Counted from the first letter of the stretch, positions 27,420 through 37,826 are shown. The stretch: 64,000 nucleotides of DNA from Candidatus Sysuiplasma superficiale (GCA_019720975.1 JAGVSJ010000010.1:1-64000); one strand, 5' to 3'. Numbers and translations are program-made. Notes: a model not told the origin generated them from the letters alone.

Positions 27420-29506
27420 TTTATGCGTCTCTTCCTGTTCCTCAATACCACAAATGTGACTGCCGCTGCAATGATGATTACTGAAATGCCCGCAGCTGCG
27501 TATTCAAAAAGGTTGAACTGTGACCTGGCCTTCTTTACCGTGATTATGGAGGGTATGTGAATTACGGAATTGACGACAACGTTTCCGGTATATGATGCGA
27601 TCGTACCGTCCGAATACACTACAGAGAGCGATACCTGGTATGTTCCGTTTTCAGTGTAATTGTGTACCACGGTCTGCGTGTATGCCACTACACCATTGCC
27701 GAGGTTCCATGTATAATTCACAACAGGTGCTGCAGCGGGGTTTACGACGGCAGTCATACTGACGGTTCCATTATGCTGCACATAGGTGAAGTTGGCTATC
27801 TCTATCCGCGAAAACGAAAAAAGGTAACCGGCGTCATCGCCCCACAGTAGCGTGCTGCCATCGTACGCAGGGGAGGAGAGGGAATAACTGTCAGGTGACT
27901 TTGCTGTGAAGTTCCAGACGAGGACACCTCTTTCACTGAGAACATAGAGTTCGGATTGCGCGGAATCGGTTGAGACCAGAATATACCTGCCGAAGAGCGA
28001 AGCGGAAGGAGACCCGTAAGAATTGACAACACCGACACTCCAGAGAATGAATGAAGTGGAATTGGACGCAGTGCCGTTTATCGAGACTATTTCGCTGCCA
28101 TCCGAAAGTATGATTTCATTCCCGGCGATCAAGGGACTCGAAGGAAATGAGTTGCTGCCGCCTATTGTGTAATTTCTGACGAACATTCCGGTAAATGCGT
28201 TCATGACTGTGAGCGTCACATCAATGTACTGGTATGTGCCGGAACCGCCGGAGGACTTCGCCTGGGAGAAATAGATGAGGTCATTGCTGACCGCAGGCGT
28301 ATCACGTATGAAGCCGCCCACGTTCCTTTCCCACAGCAACCTGGGATGGGCGGTGGCATTTGGCACCGACAGTGCGGCGATCACGCCGCCGCTGCTGAGA
28401 TCAGCAGCGACATAGAGTGTTCCATTATAATAGACAGGGGAACTGTAATAGCTGTGATATCCGATGCTGAAGTTCCAGTACTCCGTTCCATTGAATGCAA
28501 TGTAGAACACACCTCCGCTATCATTTAGAACAAAAAATCCCTGCGGGCCCAGGATAGGCGAGCTGGTGATGCCCTGCTGTGAATGCAGATTTATCATGTA
28601 GTTCAATCTTCCGTTGTTCGAGTTGAAGGAATAGACATAACCGTTGGAACTTGACACTACAATCATCCCGTTGGCTGCGAGGGGAGAGGAAAGCTCATAA
28701 CCAGGACTTCCGACCGTCGAATTCCATATGACATCACCGTAACCGTTGTACGCAAACACACCTGCCCTTCCACCGTTTGATGGGCCGTCCGAAAGCAGGT
28801 AAATCATGCCATTGTACTCCACAGGCTGTGTATCAATTCCGCCGAAATCGGTTGTGTTAATCCTGCCGACCCATGAAAGGACGCTGTTGGGAGGCGAATA
28901 AGGCAGGTTCGAATGAAAGCCGGCAACACCAGTACCTGAAGGTGAATCCCTGAACTCGCTGTTCGGATACGGATCCAACGGAGTGGGCGCCGGGTAAACA
29001 AGCGGTGCGCTGAAGTTGGAATTCCAGTAAGAATAGCTCAGCGCTATCGATATATTGCCTTTCATGGAGATGCTGCCGATGCCAACAGGAGATACTGCCC
29101 ATTCCTCCTGTGAGACATTCCATATCAGAACGGACCAGGAAGGGTTGAATGTTGTGTTGTTATTCCAGATGCCGCCTATCATGTTCACAAATGTTCCGAA
29201 ACTGAAGTTGGTATAATTGAACCCAAGATTGTAGTATTTTGTGGATGCAAACGTAAGATTGAAACCATTGGTGTACCTGCCAAAGGGGGCGTAAAACCAG
29301 TAATAGCTGCCGTTCTGAAAATAGATGAGGACCGAATTCATCTGATACTGTGTTGCGTTCGCAGGAACAGTCCTAATGAGTCCTGCGCCATGCTGTTCGG
29401 CAGTGGGGGCAAACGTAAGGGTCCTGGCAGTTGCAAACTGAGCCACAGGTACGATCGTTCCAAAGACAACAATCACAGCAATCAGGAGGCTGATCTTTCC
29501 TTTCAT
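27416..29506 (-). CDS. Secreted/surface-anchored beta-propeller (PQQ-like repeat) protein with PKD domain
   Basis: N-term signal peptide, repeated FxYNGYGDVIWNSTVGSP/NLHSQQGITSSPILG blades, PKD-like NYTWNLGNGVVAYTQTVVHNYTENGTYQVSLSV, C-term TM plus RNRKRRIK. Confidence 0.88.
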   Translation of the reverse strand: MKGKISLLIAVIVVFGTIVPVAQFATARTLTFAPTAEQHGAGLIRTVPANATQYQMNSVLIYFQNGSYYWFYAPFGRYTNGFNLTFASTKYYNLGFNYTNFSFGTFVNMIGGIWNNNTTFNPSWSVLIWNVSQEEWAVSPVGIGSISMKGNISIALSYSYWNSNFSAPLVYPAPTPLDPYPNSEFRDSPSGTGVAGFHSNLPYSPPNSVLSWVGRINTTDFGGIDTQPVEYNGMIYLLSDGPSNGGRAGVFAYNGYGDVIWNSTVGSPGYELSSPLAANGMIVVSSSNGYVYSFNSNNGRLNYMINLHSQQGITSSPILGPQGFFVLNDSGGVFYIAFNGTEYWNFSIGYHSYYSSPVYYNGTLYVAADLSSGGVIAALSVPNATAHPRLLWERNVGGFIRDTPAVSNDLIYFSQAKSSGGSGTYQYIDVTLTVMNAFTGMFVRNYTIGGSNSFPSSPLIAGNEIILSDGSEIVSINGTASNSTSFILWSVGVVNSYGSPSASLFGRYILVSTDSAQSELYVLSERGVLVWNFTAKSPDSYSLSSPAYDGSTLLWGDDAGYLFSFSRIEIANFTYVQHNGTVSMTAVVNPAAAPVVNYTWNLGNGVVAYTQTVVHNYTENGTYQVSLSVVYSDGTIASYTGNVVVNSVIHIPSIITVKKARSQFNLFEYAAAGISVIIIAAAVTFVVLRNRKRRIK

Positions 29507-29584
29507 GAAATCACATTGGATATATTATCCAACTCTATGCGTGTTTATTATTTAAAACTGATTGACGTGGAGTGAATGCATCCA

Positions 29585-30193
29585 TCACAGAAGAGTCAGG
29601 GAAGCAGCAAATGCTGACTTTTCGGCCAGCTGTCTCGCTTTGCCGGATGATATGATCACAGCATCGCCATCCCTTCCGCGCAATTCTGAAAAGATCCTCT
29701 TTCTCAGCTCGCCGTCATCGACCTTCTCCATCAGCGGTGGAATCAGGAGGCAACCTTTGCGGATCACGAGAGTGGTTGCCCCCACTGCGCCGTTACGTAC
29801 CGCTTCATCGCGCTGCGTTAGACCGTTGGTTACCTTCCCGGCAGCCCCCCTGACAATTGCCACAGAGGAATATGAATCAAGCGAGAAAGCGCACCTGTCA
29901 GCCACCCCGAGCACAACCGGTATGGATGAAAGCAGCCTTTTGCCCTCTGCGGTCAAAACAATTCCCGCATTGTTCCTTGTAATATAGGAGGCCTCTTCAA
30001 GTTCGTTCAGTAATGTCCTCATGCTCCCTTCACCGATGCCGAGTTCGGCAGAAAGCCTTGCCCTTCCCATACGCCCTGCGTCATTTATCACGCAAAGCGC
30101 CTTAAAATAATGGAAGGGGCCGAATTTTCTCTCAGGCCCCTTCGGACGGACAGGCCCCCCGACCCTCACTATGTCAGAAAACCGAAAGCTCAT
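29585..30193 (-). CDS. DUF4443-type transcriptional regulator
   Basis: GPERKFGPFHYFKALCVINDAGRMGRARLSAELGIGEGSMRTLLNELEEASYI plus C-terminal conserved domain. Confidence 0.8.
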   Translation of the reverse strand: MSFRFSDIVRVGGPVRPKGPERKFGPFHYFKALCVINDAGRMGRARLSAELGIGEGSMRTLLNELEEASYITRNNAGIVLTAEGKRLLSSIPVVLGVADRCAFSLDSYSSVAIVRGAAGKVTNGLTQRDEAVRNGAVGATTLVIRKGCLLIPPLMEKVDDGELRKRIFSELRGRDGDAVIISSGKARQLAEKSAFAASLTLL

Positions 30194-31382
30194 CTCTGAT
30201 TACTCTCTGAGTAACATATTTGTCTATGTTATCCAGATAGTCGGTTAAAATGTTTTCCGCTTCAGTCGACCATCTGCCGATCTTCACACCGTCCGACAGG
30301 ATAAGATCGATATTCGCGGACAGAGGTTCCGAAACCGGCTTGCCTATCTGGGACAGTATCCTGACATTTACCTCTTCAATGTCTCCCCCGGCCGCATCGT
30401 ATATCTTCTCGGCAACCTGCATGGAAAGCAGGTTGTAAATCTTGCCGACGTGCGTCACCGGGTTCTTTCCGGCCGCGGCTTCAAGACTCATCGGCCTGAA
30501 CGGCGTTATAAGGCCGTTCACCCTGTTGCCTCTCCCCACAGAACCATCGTCTCCGTTCTCCATCGACAATCCGGTGACGGTGTTGTAGTAGATGCCGCTT
30601 TCATAGTCGTCAGCCGTGTTTATGTGGACGACAACCTCCCTGTCTGTGTACCTGGCGGCATAATCAAGTATCTTCTCGCGCATCTCTTCCTTCAGACTGA
30701 TGTAATGGTCCCTGTCTGCGATCCTCTTCCCCACCATTGCAATGGCACAAGTGACGTCTATTCTGTTTCCTCTCCTTGACGTCATCACCTTTACATCCTT
30801 GCCCGACTCAGGTATTGTCTCCTTCATCTTGCCATTTATGTAGAGTTCCGTTTCCTTCGTGATCTTTTCGGCTTCGCTGAAGGGTGCGAAGCCTACACCG
30901 AAGCTCGTATCATTCGCAAGGTACTTTTGAGTGTCATAAAGGCCTCGCAGATCAACCGATCCCTGACCGATCTTCGTATCAAGAACAACGTTTTTATCGG
31001 CATCAAGATCCGGAAATGTCGTTCTAAGATATTTTATCGCTGCTTCCTCTGCTATCTCTTTGAATGGAATTGTTTCCCCATTTACCTTCGTGGTCGCCCT
31101 GCCCACGAGGAGTATGTAAATTGGCTCTGACACAACTCCACCCCCAAACATGGGTTTAGCCTGTCCTCCCACTATCTGGCACTCGTCCGTATTGTGATGA
31201 AGAACCCTTCCGTAGTGTTTGAGATAATAACGGCTCAATCCCCTGCTGACCTGCTCTGAAATGCCGTCAGCAACACTGTCCGGATGTCCAATGCCCTTCC
31301 TTTCCACCATTTCTGTTTCTTTTTTCTCTATCGGATCAGCTTTCAAACCCTTGACTGTAACATTCTTTGCCAAAATGACCAT
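30174..31382 (-). CDS. Archaeal-type S-adenosylmethionine synthetase
   Basis: [57 protein letters not shown]. Confidence 0.97.
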   Translation of the reverse strand: MVILAKNVTVKGLKADPIEKKETEMVERKGIGHPDSVADGISEQVSRGLSRYYLKHYGRVLHHNTDECQIVGGQAKPMFGGGVVSEPIYILLVGRATTKVNGETIPFKEIAEEAAIKYLRTTFPDLDADKNVVLDTKIGQGSVDLRGLYDTQKYLANDTSFGVGFAPFSEAEKITKETELYINGKMKETIPESGKDVKVMTSRRGNRIDVTCAIAMVGKRIADRDHYISLKEEMREKILDYAARYTDREVVVHINTADDYESGIYYNTVTGLSMENGDDGSVGRGNRVNGLITPFRPMSLEAAAGKNPVTHVGKIYNLLSMQVAEKIYDAAGGDIEEVNVRILSQIGKPVSEPLSANIDLILSDGVKIGRWSTEAENILTDYLDNIDKYVTQRVIRDELSVF

Positions 31383-31494
31383 TCTCCCTGATGATCAGTT
31401 CTACGATAATGCAGAGGTTAATATCTGTTTGGCATAAATATATTCATATAGGAATAACATTATACAATTCTAACATGCTCACTGTCTATTCCTG

Positions 31495-32403
31495 TCAGTC
31501 ACTGTGTTTAAGCGTATACCTCATGAAGTCCGAGGCCACATAAGTCCTTCTGAATATATTTCTCGCCTCATTCCTGAGAATCTTCGGATCAGAATATCTG
31601 CCGCTGATATGGGTCAGGTAAAGCCTGTCTGCAGCACATCTCTTTGCCAGTTCAGCAGCCTCGGCGGATGTGGAGTGCATCGTCTCCATTGCCCTTGATG
31701 ACAGCGAGCTGTCAAATGTGGAATCGAAGATAAGCACATCGACCCGCTCCATGAGCTTTTCTATTTGAGCGGAGGGTCTGGTGTCCGTTGCATAGCCGAT
31801 TGAGATGCCTCTGCGCGAGGGTCCAATCACCATTTCAGGCGTCACCTCTCCGGCGGCAAGTTTGATGCTTTCGCCTCTCTGCAACCGGCCAAAATCAGGT
31901 CCCGGAGTCAGACCGAGCTCGATTGCCTTCTCAGGATTGAATCTGCCTGGTCTGTCCCTTTCCTGCAGCCTGTACGCCAGGCACCGTACACTGTGTTCCG
32001 CTTCGGCCGTCTTCAGCGTGTACTTTTCAAAGGAAAATTCCTCTCCGCCGGCGAGTTCAACAGGCACAATTTCAAATGTATTGTTGAGGAAACCGGCGAG
32101 CCTCATAACCTTCAACACTGCAGCCAGACCCCCTGGCCCGATTATGAACATCGGTTCCTTTCTTCCCTCGAGCTGCATCGACTGTACAATTCCCGGAATC
32201 CCCAGTATATGGTCGCCATGAAAGTGTGAAACAGCAATCCATCGGATCCTCATGAAGGACTGACCGGCAATCATCATCTGTCTCTGTGTACCTTCGCCAC
32301 AGTCGAACAGAAGTATGCCTTCGTCAAGCAGAATGGCGGTGGACGAAACATTCCTCTTCTTTGAAGGAAGTGTGGCAGCAGTTCCCAGGAACAGTATGTC
32401 CAT
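31495..32403 (-). CDS. rnz: Ribonuclease Z
   Basis: FLGTAATLPSKKRNVSSTAILLDEGILLFDCGEGTQRQMM; VSHFHGDHILGIPG; LYLTHISGRY. Confidence 0.96.
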   Translation of the reverse strand: MDILFLGTAATLPSKKRNVSSTAILLDEGILLFDCGEGTQRQMMIAGQSFMRIRWIAVSHFHGDHILGIPGIVQSMQLEGRKEPMFIIGPGGLAAVLKVMRLAGFLNNTFEIVPVELAGGEEFSFEKYTLKTAEAEHSVRCLAYRLQERDRPGRFNPEKAIELGLTPGPDFGRLQRGESIKLAAGEVTPEMVIGPSRRGISIGYATDTRPSAQIEKLMERVDVLIFDSTFDSSLSSRAMETMHSTSAEAAELAKRCAADRLYLTHISGRYSDPKILRNEARNIFRRTYVASDFMRYTLKHSD

Positions 32404-32457
32404 TATCAGAGCCTCCTGCTGACATTTCCATGTTTCGGCATGAGAAGGGCTAACGCA

Positions 32458-32682
32458 TTACCATGCCAGTCTTTCAAGCTCCCTGTCGGTTTTTGTTGCC
32501 TTCTTGAATTCCCTGTAATGCTTTTTGCAGAGGTGTGCTCTTCCGCCCGCATCCTCATTGACGGTCATTTTCGCCTTTGCAATTGCCTCCTTTGCCGAAA
32601 CTGATCGCACAGCAATTTCCTTACAGTCTACGACCGAACAGTGATCGGCGGAAGCGTGTCGGATAGCATGTCTTTCAGCCAT
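32458..32682 (-). CDS. Small conserved archaeal protein with possible zinc-binding residues
   Basis: MAERHAIRHASADHCSVVDCKEIAVRSVSAKEA...GGRAHLCKKHYREFKK; start set to internal ATG. Confidence 0.65.
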   Translation of the reverse strand: MAERHAIRHASADHCSVVDCKEIAVRSVSAKEAIAKAKMTVNEDAGGRAHLCKKHYREFKKATKTDRELERLAW

Positions 32683-32986
32683 TGCCCCCATTACGTTGGT
32701 TTTGATAGATAAATTAAACCTTCGCAGGGTATCTGCCATCACCTCTGAACAAGCAACGGTAGAATCTCAAACATCCGGCCGGGCAATTTATCTCACTGTT
32801 CGCTATAGCTTGAACAGACAGATCATTATCCAGGATGACGGTGCATGTACTCGCCCTGTTGTCAGTATTTTCCGGCGGCAGTCAAACACTGCAAGAATCC
32901 AAGTCTGCTTTTAAGGGTGCTTCCGATTGTCGTGAACTTACGAATGGTGAACATGATATAGTGCCCCTTCTCGAAAGGAACAATTA

Positions 32987-33676
32987 ATGTTAATAGTCAC
33001 AAGCGATTCGAGCAGCTGGAGGATTGATTTGGTAAGAATCTCCCCGTCAATACTGTCAAGCGACTTTGGCGACCTGAGAAATGAAGTTATCAAGGTAGAC
33101 AAGGGCGGAGCCGACAGCATTCACATAGACGTTATGGATGGTCATTTCGTTCCCAATCTGACATTCGGGCCTGAACTTGTGAAATCAATAAGGGCGGCAA
33201 CAAAGTTGAGGTTCGACACACATCTGATGGTGGAAAGAGCCGACCTGTTTGTCGAGATGTTCTCCAGCGCAGGCTCGGACCTCCTGATAATCCATCCGGA
33301 GGCAAAGCACGAGATAGGGGCAGTCATACATACAATCGATGAACTTGGCAGAATGTGCGGTATCGCGATAAATCCGGAGACACCGCTTTCTGCAGTCAGG
33401 CACATCCTTCCGAAAGTAAGTTTTCTGCTCATCATGTCAGTACATCCTGGATTTGGCGGACAGCGTTTCATTCCTGAAACACTGAAGAAGATAAGGGAAG
33501 CAAGGGAACTTGTAGACAGAGAGGGACTCAGCGTGACCATTTCCGTGGATGGAGGAATCACGCTTCAAAATGCGCGTGACGTCGTTGCAGCTGGCGCTGA
33601 CGAGCTCGTGGCCGGAAATTCAATATTCAGATCGGGAGATCCGCTTTCTGCCCTCCGTGCGCTAAAGTCTGTCTGA
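32987..33676 (+). CDS. rpe: Ribulose-phosphate 3-epimerase
   Basis: ISPSILSSDFGDLRNEV; IHIDVMDGHFVPNLTFGP; MSVHPGFGGQRFIP; VDGGITLQNA. Confidence 0.95.
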   Translation: MLIVTSDSSSWRIDLVRISPSILSSDFGDLRNEVIKVDKGGADSIHIDVMDGHFVPNLTFGPELVKSIRAATKLRFDTHLMVERADLFVEMFSSAGSDLLIIHPEAKHEIGAVIHTIDELGRMCGIAINPETPLSAVRHILPKVSFLLIMSVHPGFGGQRFIPETLKKIREARELVDREGLSVTISVDGGITLQNARDVVAAGADELVAGNSIFRSGDPLSALRALKSV

Positions 33677-34284
33677 ACATCCTGAGCGATCCAAGTTTAT
33701 CTCTTTCCGGTTTGTTGCGAAGCACCAGTCAGCGCACAACGCACTTGTCCAGACCCTCATATCAGGTGAAGAAGAGCATAGGTAGTCTCGGCGCTTATCG
33801 CCGTTCTGTCCTTGGCGAAAATGGATTTGTGCTCCGCTGTCCTCATATCCTCCGAGCGGATGGGCGACAGCGCGCCGTCTGCGAATTTGTCTAGAGTTGT
33901 GAGCGTCCTGTACAGTTTCTCCCTGTTGAGCTGTGCTGCCGTCATCTGACCCTTGTTTCATGTGTGCAGCTCATAACCGCAATCGTGATAAACGGGTGGC
34001 GTGAGAAACGGTGGAAATGCGGTTTTCAGGGCTTATTCCATAGGATCGCAGTACTAACACGACCCTTCTCCGACATACTCTTTAAAGACAAAGCATTAAT
34101 AACCTGTTAGGAATAGATGATTAAAGGCAAACAGCCGTGGGATCAATTATGACTTTCACAAAATCACATCGTATCGGTTTTAGCTGATAAACCAAATGCG
34201 ACATAAATTGTGACAACAGGCACAATTGGCTTCCTGAAGGGCTGGTTGCATCTTGGAACAAGTAGAAACAAAGAAGTGGAGCAG

Positions 34285-35607
34285 ATGGCAAACAATGAGC
34301 ATATCAATATCGATCCATCGACAACAAAGTACCTGATACAGGCAAGACTTAATGCCGATGGAATAGTGGAAAAGCCGGACGTTGTAGGGGCAATATTTGG
34401 GCAGACTGAAGGACTGCTCGGAGAGGAACTGGATCTGAGGGATCTTCAGAAGGGAGGAAGGATCGGCAGGATTGAAGTGGATGTATCCTCAAAGATGGGT
34501 AAGTCAGAGGGCACTATACTCATTCCTTCGAGCCTGGACCAGATTGAAACAGCAATACTTGCCTCCTCACTCGAAACAATAGACAGGATAGGGCCGTGTA
34601 AGGCCAAGATAACAGTTGAATCGCTCGAGGACGTGAGGATAACAAAGAGAAACAAGATAATAGACAGATCAAAGGAGTTACTTCTTCAGATGTCAAAGCA
34701 GTCCAAGACGAGCGGTCTTGATCTGCTTGAGGCGGTAAGGCAGAATATAAAGACAGACGAACTCACATACTTCGGAAAGGAACGACTGCCCGCTGGCCCG
34801 AACGCTGCGGATTCGGATGCGATCATCATAGTCGAAGGGCGATCCGACGTCATCAACCTTCTCAAATGTGGCATAAAAAACACGATCGCTGTGGAGGGGA
34901 CAAACATACCTAAATCAGTCCAGGAGATATCCAAGGAAAAGGTGGTGACTGCCTTTGTTGACGGCGACAGGGGAGGAGAGCTCATACTTAAGGAACTCCT
35001 TCAGGTAGCGGACGTGGATTTCATTGCAAGGGCACCCAAGGGACAGGAGGTCGAAGAGCTCACTCAGAAGCAGGTCATGAAGTGTCTTAGAAACAAGATG
35101 CCGACTGAACAGTATGTGGAGATGTACGGTCTTAACGTTCAAACGCCAGATCAGAGGGAAAGAGAGTCGATGCATCGGAAGAAGGATGACAACCACCATC
35201 CGAAACAGGCTGAGGTCGTGGAGAAGAGAGGCAGACAGGATGAGGTACAGCAGGAGGAAGGGGAAGGGCGGGCTTCCGTTCCGCAGACAGCCACAAGCAA
35301 GATGCTCTCCGACATTCAGGAGAATTACAAGGAAATACTCAACTCCCTTACAGGCAATTCGAAGGCAGTCCTGCTTGACACTTCCGGAAACCAGCTTTCG
35401 GAGGTTCCTGTACGAGAACTTGTCAATAATCTCAGGGAGATCGAAGCAGGGAAGGTAAGCTGTGTCATATTTGACGGCATAATAACACAGAGAATACTTG
35501 ATATAGCGTCAGAAAAGAAGATCGGTACTGTGGTAGCGAGCAAACTCGGAAGTATAACAAAACAGCCTGATAATGTTGGCATATGGGTTAAAGAGGAGTT
35601 AAGTTAA
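34285..35607 (+). CDS. dnaG: Archaeal DnaG primase-like protein
   Basis: STTKYLIQARLNADGIVEKPDVVGAIFGQTEGLLGEELDLRDLQKGGRIGRIEV; IIVEGRSDVINLLKCGIKNTIAVEGTNIP; start at MANNEH. Confidence 0.96.
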   Translation: MANNEHINIDPSTTKYLIQARLNADGIVEKPDVVGAIFGQTEGLLGEELDLRDLQKGGRIGRIEVDVSSKMGKSEGTILIPSSLDQIETAILASSLETIDRIGPCKAKITVESLEDVRITKRNKIIDRSKELLLQMSKQSKTSGLDLLEAVRQNIKTDELTYFGKERLPAGPNAADSDAIIIVEGRSDVINLLKCGIKNTIAVEGTNIPKSVQEISKEKVVTAFVDGDRGGELILKELLQVADVDFIARAPKGQEVEELTQKQVMKCLRNKMPTEQYVEMYGLNVQTPDQRERESMHRKKDDNHHPKQAEVVEKRGRQDEVQQEEGEGRASVPQTATSKMLSDIQENYKEILNSLTGNSKAVLLDTSGNQLSEVPVRELVNNLREIEAGKVSCVIFDGIITQRILDIASEKKIGTVVASKLGSITKQPDNVGIWVKEELS

Positions 35608-35626
35608 TCAATTCCGGAGATCGGTA

Positions 35627-37165
35627 ATGGCCGCAGGAAAGGACTTGCAGGAAAACAGGAGCCACATTCTTACTGAAATTGCTACAACGCAGGACATACA
35701 GATACCGCAGGATCCGCTTGAAAGGGTCATAGGCCAGGAAGAGGCGGTTTCACTCGCAAGAGTGGCTGCAATTCAGCGTCGAAATCTGCTTCTTGTCGGT
35801 CCCCCAGGCGTGGGCAAGAGCATGATTGCCAGGGCACTTGCGCTTCATCTTCCACCGCCAACACAGGAATTGCGTGTTGTCCATAACCCCGAAAATCCTG
35901 AAAGGCCCACTGTAGAGATTAAGAGGGGCGAGGATGCGGAGACTGAGAGAAGCACCAAAGAATATGCGGGTGGCGAAATAATTGATCCTGCCGAGGCCCC
36001 AATAACAGTGGCAGAGCGCCTTGGGTACAGATGCAGAAGCTGTGGAACCTATTCATCTCCAAGAGAGATATATTGCCCCAAATGCCAGAAGTCCAAAATG
36101 CTTGGAACCTTCGCAGGACAGGGGAACCCGTTCAGCGATATATTTGGGAATCTTTTTGAGATAACAATGGGGCAGGGACTTGGAACAGACAGAGTGACTA
36201 CAACCAGAAAGAGGTTCGATAAAGAGGAGGTTGTAGTATACGAGCGGTTCGGAGACAATATCAGGGTTCTTGACCAGAAGGCCCTTGAAAAGCGAAGAGC
36301 AATCGAAAAGCAGAGCCCCCACAAGGTAATAGTCCCTTACAGGAGAAATAACTTTGTGATGGTAGCAGGCTCCAGCGAAACTGAGCTCCTTGGAGATGTC
36401 AGACACGATCCGTACGGCGGGCACTCCCAGCTTGGTACCCAACCGTATGAGCGTGTTATACCGGGTGCTGTTCATGAGGCCCACGAAGGCGTTCTTTACA
36501 TAGATGAACTGCCTCATCTCGGTGAACTGCAGAGATACATTCTGACGGCAATGCAGGACAAGGTTTTTCCAATCGAGGGGCACAACCCTCAAAGCGCAGG
36601 GGCTGCGGTAAGGGTTGACAGCGTTCCATGTGACTTCATACTCGTCGCTTCGTGCAATATACAGGACCTTCAGCAGATTATCTCCCCCCTGCGTTCAAGA
36701 ATTGTCGGAAGCGGATATGAGGTCCTTCTTGAGACAACAATGAAAGATACAGAGGAGAACAGAGACAGAATAGCGCAGTTCGTCGCACAGGAGATACAGA
36801 AGGACGGAAAAATACCGCATGCCACTGTCGAGGCCCTTAATGAACTGATCAGGGAGGCGTCGAGAAGGGCAAAGGCAATTGACGGAAAGGACGACGCACT
36901 CACACTTAGGCTTAGGGAGCTTGGCGGCGTAGTACGTGCGGCTGGCGACAGCGCAGTTATGGAGGGGAGCAGATTCATCGAGGAAAGGCACATAAGGCAG
37001 GCGCTGAAGAGGGCAAGACCTGTGGAGGAGCAGATAAGGGATAAGTATGGTTATTTCTACAAGGCGGTCAACGACGAACTGACCACGGCCCAGAGGCACG
37101 CGAGAAGCGAATACTGGTATGAGAACGAGGTCTCACAGGAAGGAAACAAGCCGGGATACGGATGA
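35627..37165 (+). CDS. Lon/LonB-like AAA+ ATPase with inserted zinc ribbon and no S16 protease domain
   Basis: Walker A LLVGPPGVGKSMIARAL; zinc ribbon YRCRSCGTYSSPREIYCPKCQ; VLYIDELPHLGELQRYILTAMQDKVFPIEGHNPQSAGAAVRVDSVPCDFILVASCN. Confidence 0.9.
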   Translation: MAAGKDLQENRSHILTEIATTQDIQIPQDPLERVIGQEEAVSLARVAAIQRRNLLLVGPPGVGKSMIARALALHLPPPTQELRVVHNPENPERPTVEIKRGEDAETERSTKEYAGGEIIDPAEAPITVAERLGYRCRSCGTYSSPREIYCPKCQKSKMLGTFAGQGNPFSDIFGNLFEITMGQGLGTDRVTTTRKRFDKEEVVVYERFGDNIRVLDQKALEKRRAIEKQSPHKVIVPYRRNNFVMVAGSSETELLGDVRHDPYGGHSQLGTQPYERVIPGAVHEAHEGVLYIDELPHLGELQRYILTAMQDKVFPIEGHNPQSAGAAVRVDSVPCDFILVASCNIQDLQQIISPLRSRIVGSGYEVLLETTMKDTEENRDRIAQFVAQEIQKDGKIPHATVEALNELIREASRRAKAIDGKDDALTLRLRELGGVVRAAGDSAVMEGSRFIEERHIRQALKRARPVEEQIRDKYGYFYKAVNDELTTAQRHARSEYWYENEVSQEGNKPGYG

Positions 37166-37178
37166 GAGAGCAGATTGT

Positions 37179-37628
37179 TCAAAGCGTCTTGACCATCCGG
37201 TAACCATCCTCAAGATCTGAATAGTACATGTGCAGGACACCCTCGATGTGGAAACTGAACTTTTCATAGAAGCCGATTGCACTCAGGTTGCTTTTCCTCA
37301 CCTCAAGCGTGATCCTCCTCACACCCTTCATTGCGGATCTCTTCACAAATTCGTCCATCATCTGCGTACCTATTCCTCTGCTCCTGTACGGGTTCTGGAC
37401 AGCGAAAATGAGAATCCTTGACTCCGACCGTCCTTCAAGGGAGCCCATAAGCATGGCTATTATGACACCACCCTCCACGCCCACTATGAACCCTTCTGGC
37501 CACTGCCTTGACTTCTCAAGATAGAGGCTGCGCGGATAGAATTCATTAAGCGAGTCGAGGACTATTTCCGAAACACGTTCCGCGTCCTCATATCTGAACT
37601 CCCTTATTTCCACCATCCGTCCGATCAC
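37179..37628 (-). CDS. RimI-like GNAT N-acetyltransferase
   Basis: VQNPYRSRGIGTQMMDEFVKRSAMKGVRRITLEVRKSNLSAIGFYEKFSF. Confidence 0.92.
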   Translation of the reverse strand: MIGRMVEIREFRYEDAERVSEIVLDSLNEFYPRSLYLEKSRQWPEGFIVGVEGGVIIAMLMGSLEGRSESRILIFAVQNPYRSRGIGTQMMDEFVKRSAMKGVRRITLEVRKSNLSAIGFYEKFSFHIEGVLHMYYSDLEDGYRMVKTL

Positions 37629-37736
37629 AAATCAATACGGTTTTATGACCTTTTTCTAAAGATTCGCATTTAACTGTCTGGACTGTCTGTCTTCCGCCCG
37701 CCGCCAGAACACAGATGTTCATTGCCATAGCTATGG

Positions 37737-37745
37737 TTATAAATA
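37737..37745 (+). promoter_or_regulatory. Candidate TATA box preceded by perfect palindrome CCATAGCTATGG (37725-37736)
   Basis: TTATAAATA directly abutting a 12-nt perfect palindrome upstream of the reductase gene. Confidence 0.5.
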
Positions 37746-37826
37746 TTCAATGCAATAGCCTCACGGTAAAGAGCGGAGCCCATAGCTGTCCGAATATGAA
37801 CAATATAAGCGGAGCTTGCTGAGAAG

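Noticed and set aside
33757-33945. 62-aa minus-strand ORF between rpe and dnaG
   Set aside because: Plausible small protein but no recognisable family and no promoter or RBS evidence; left unannotated.
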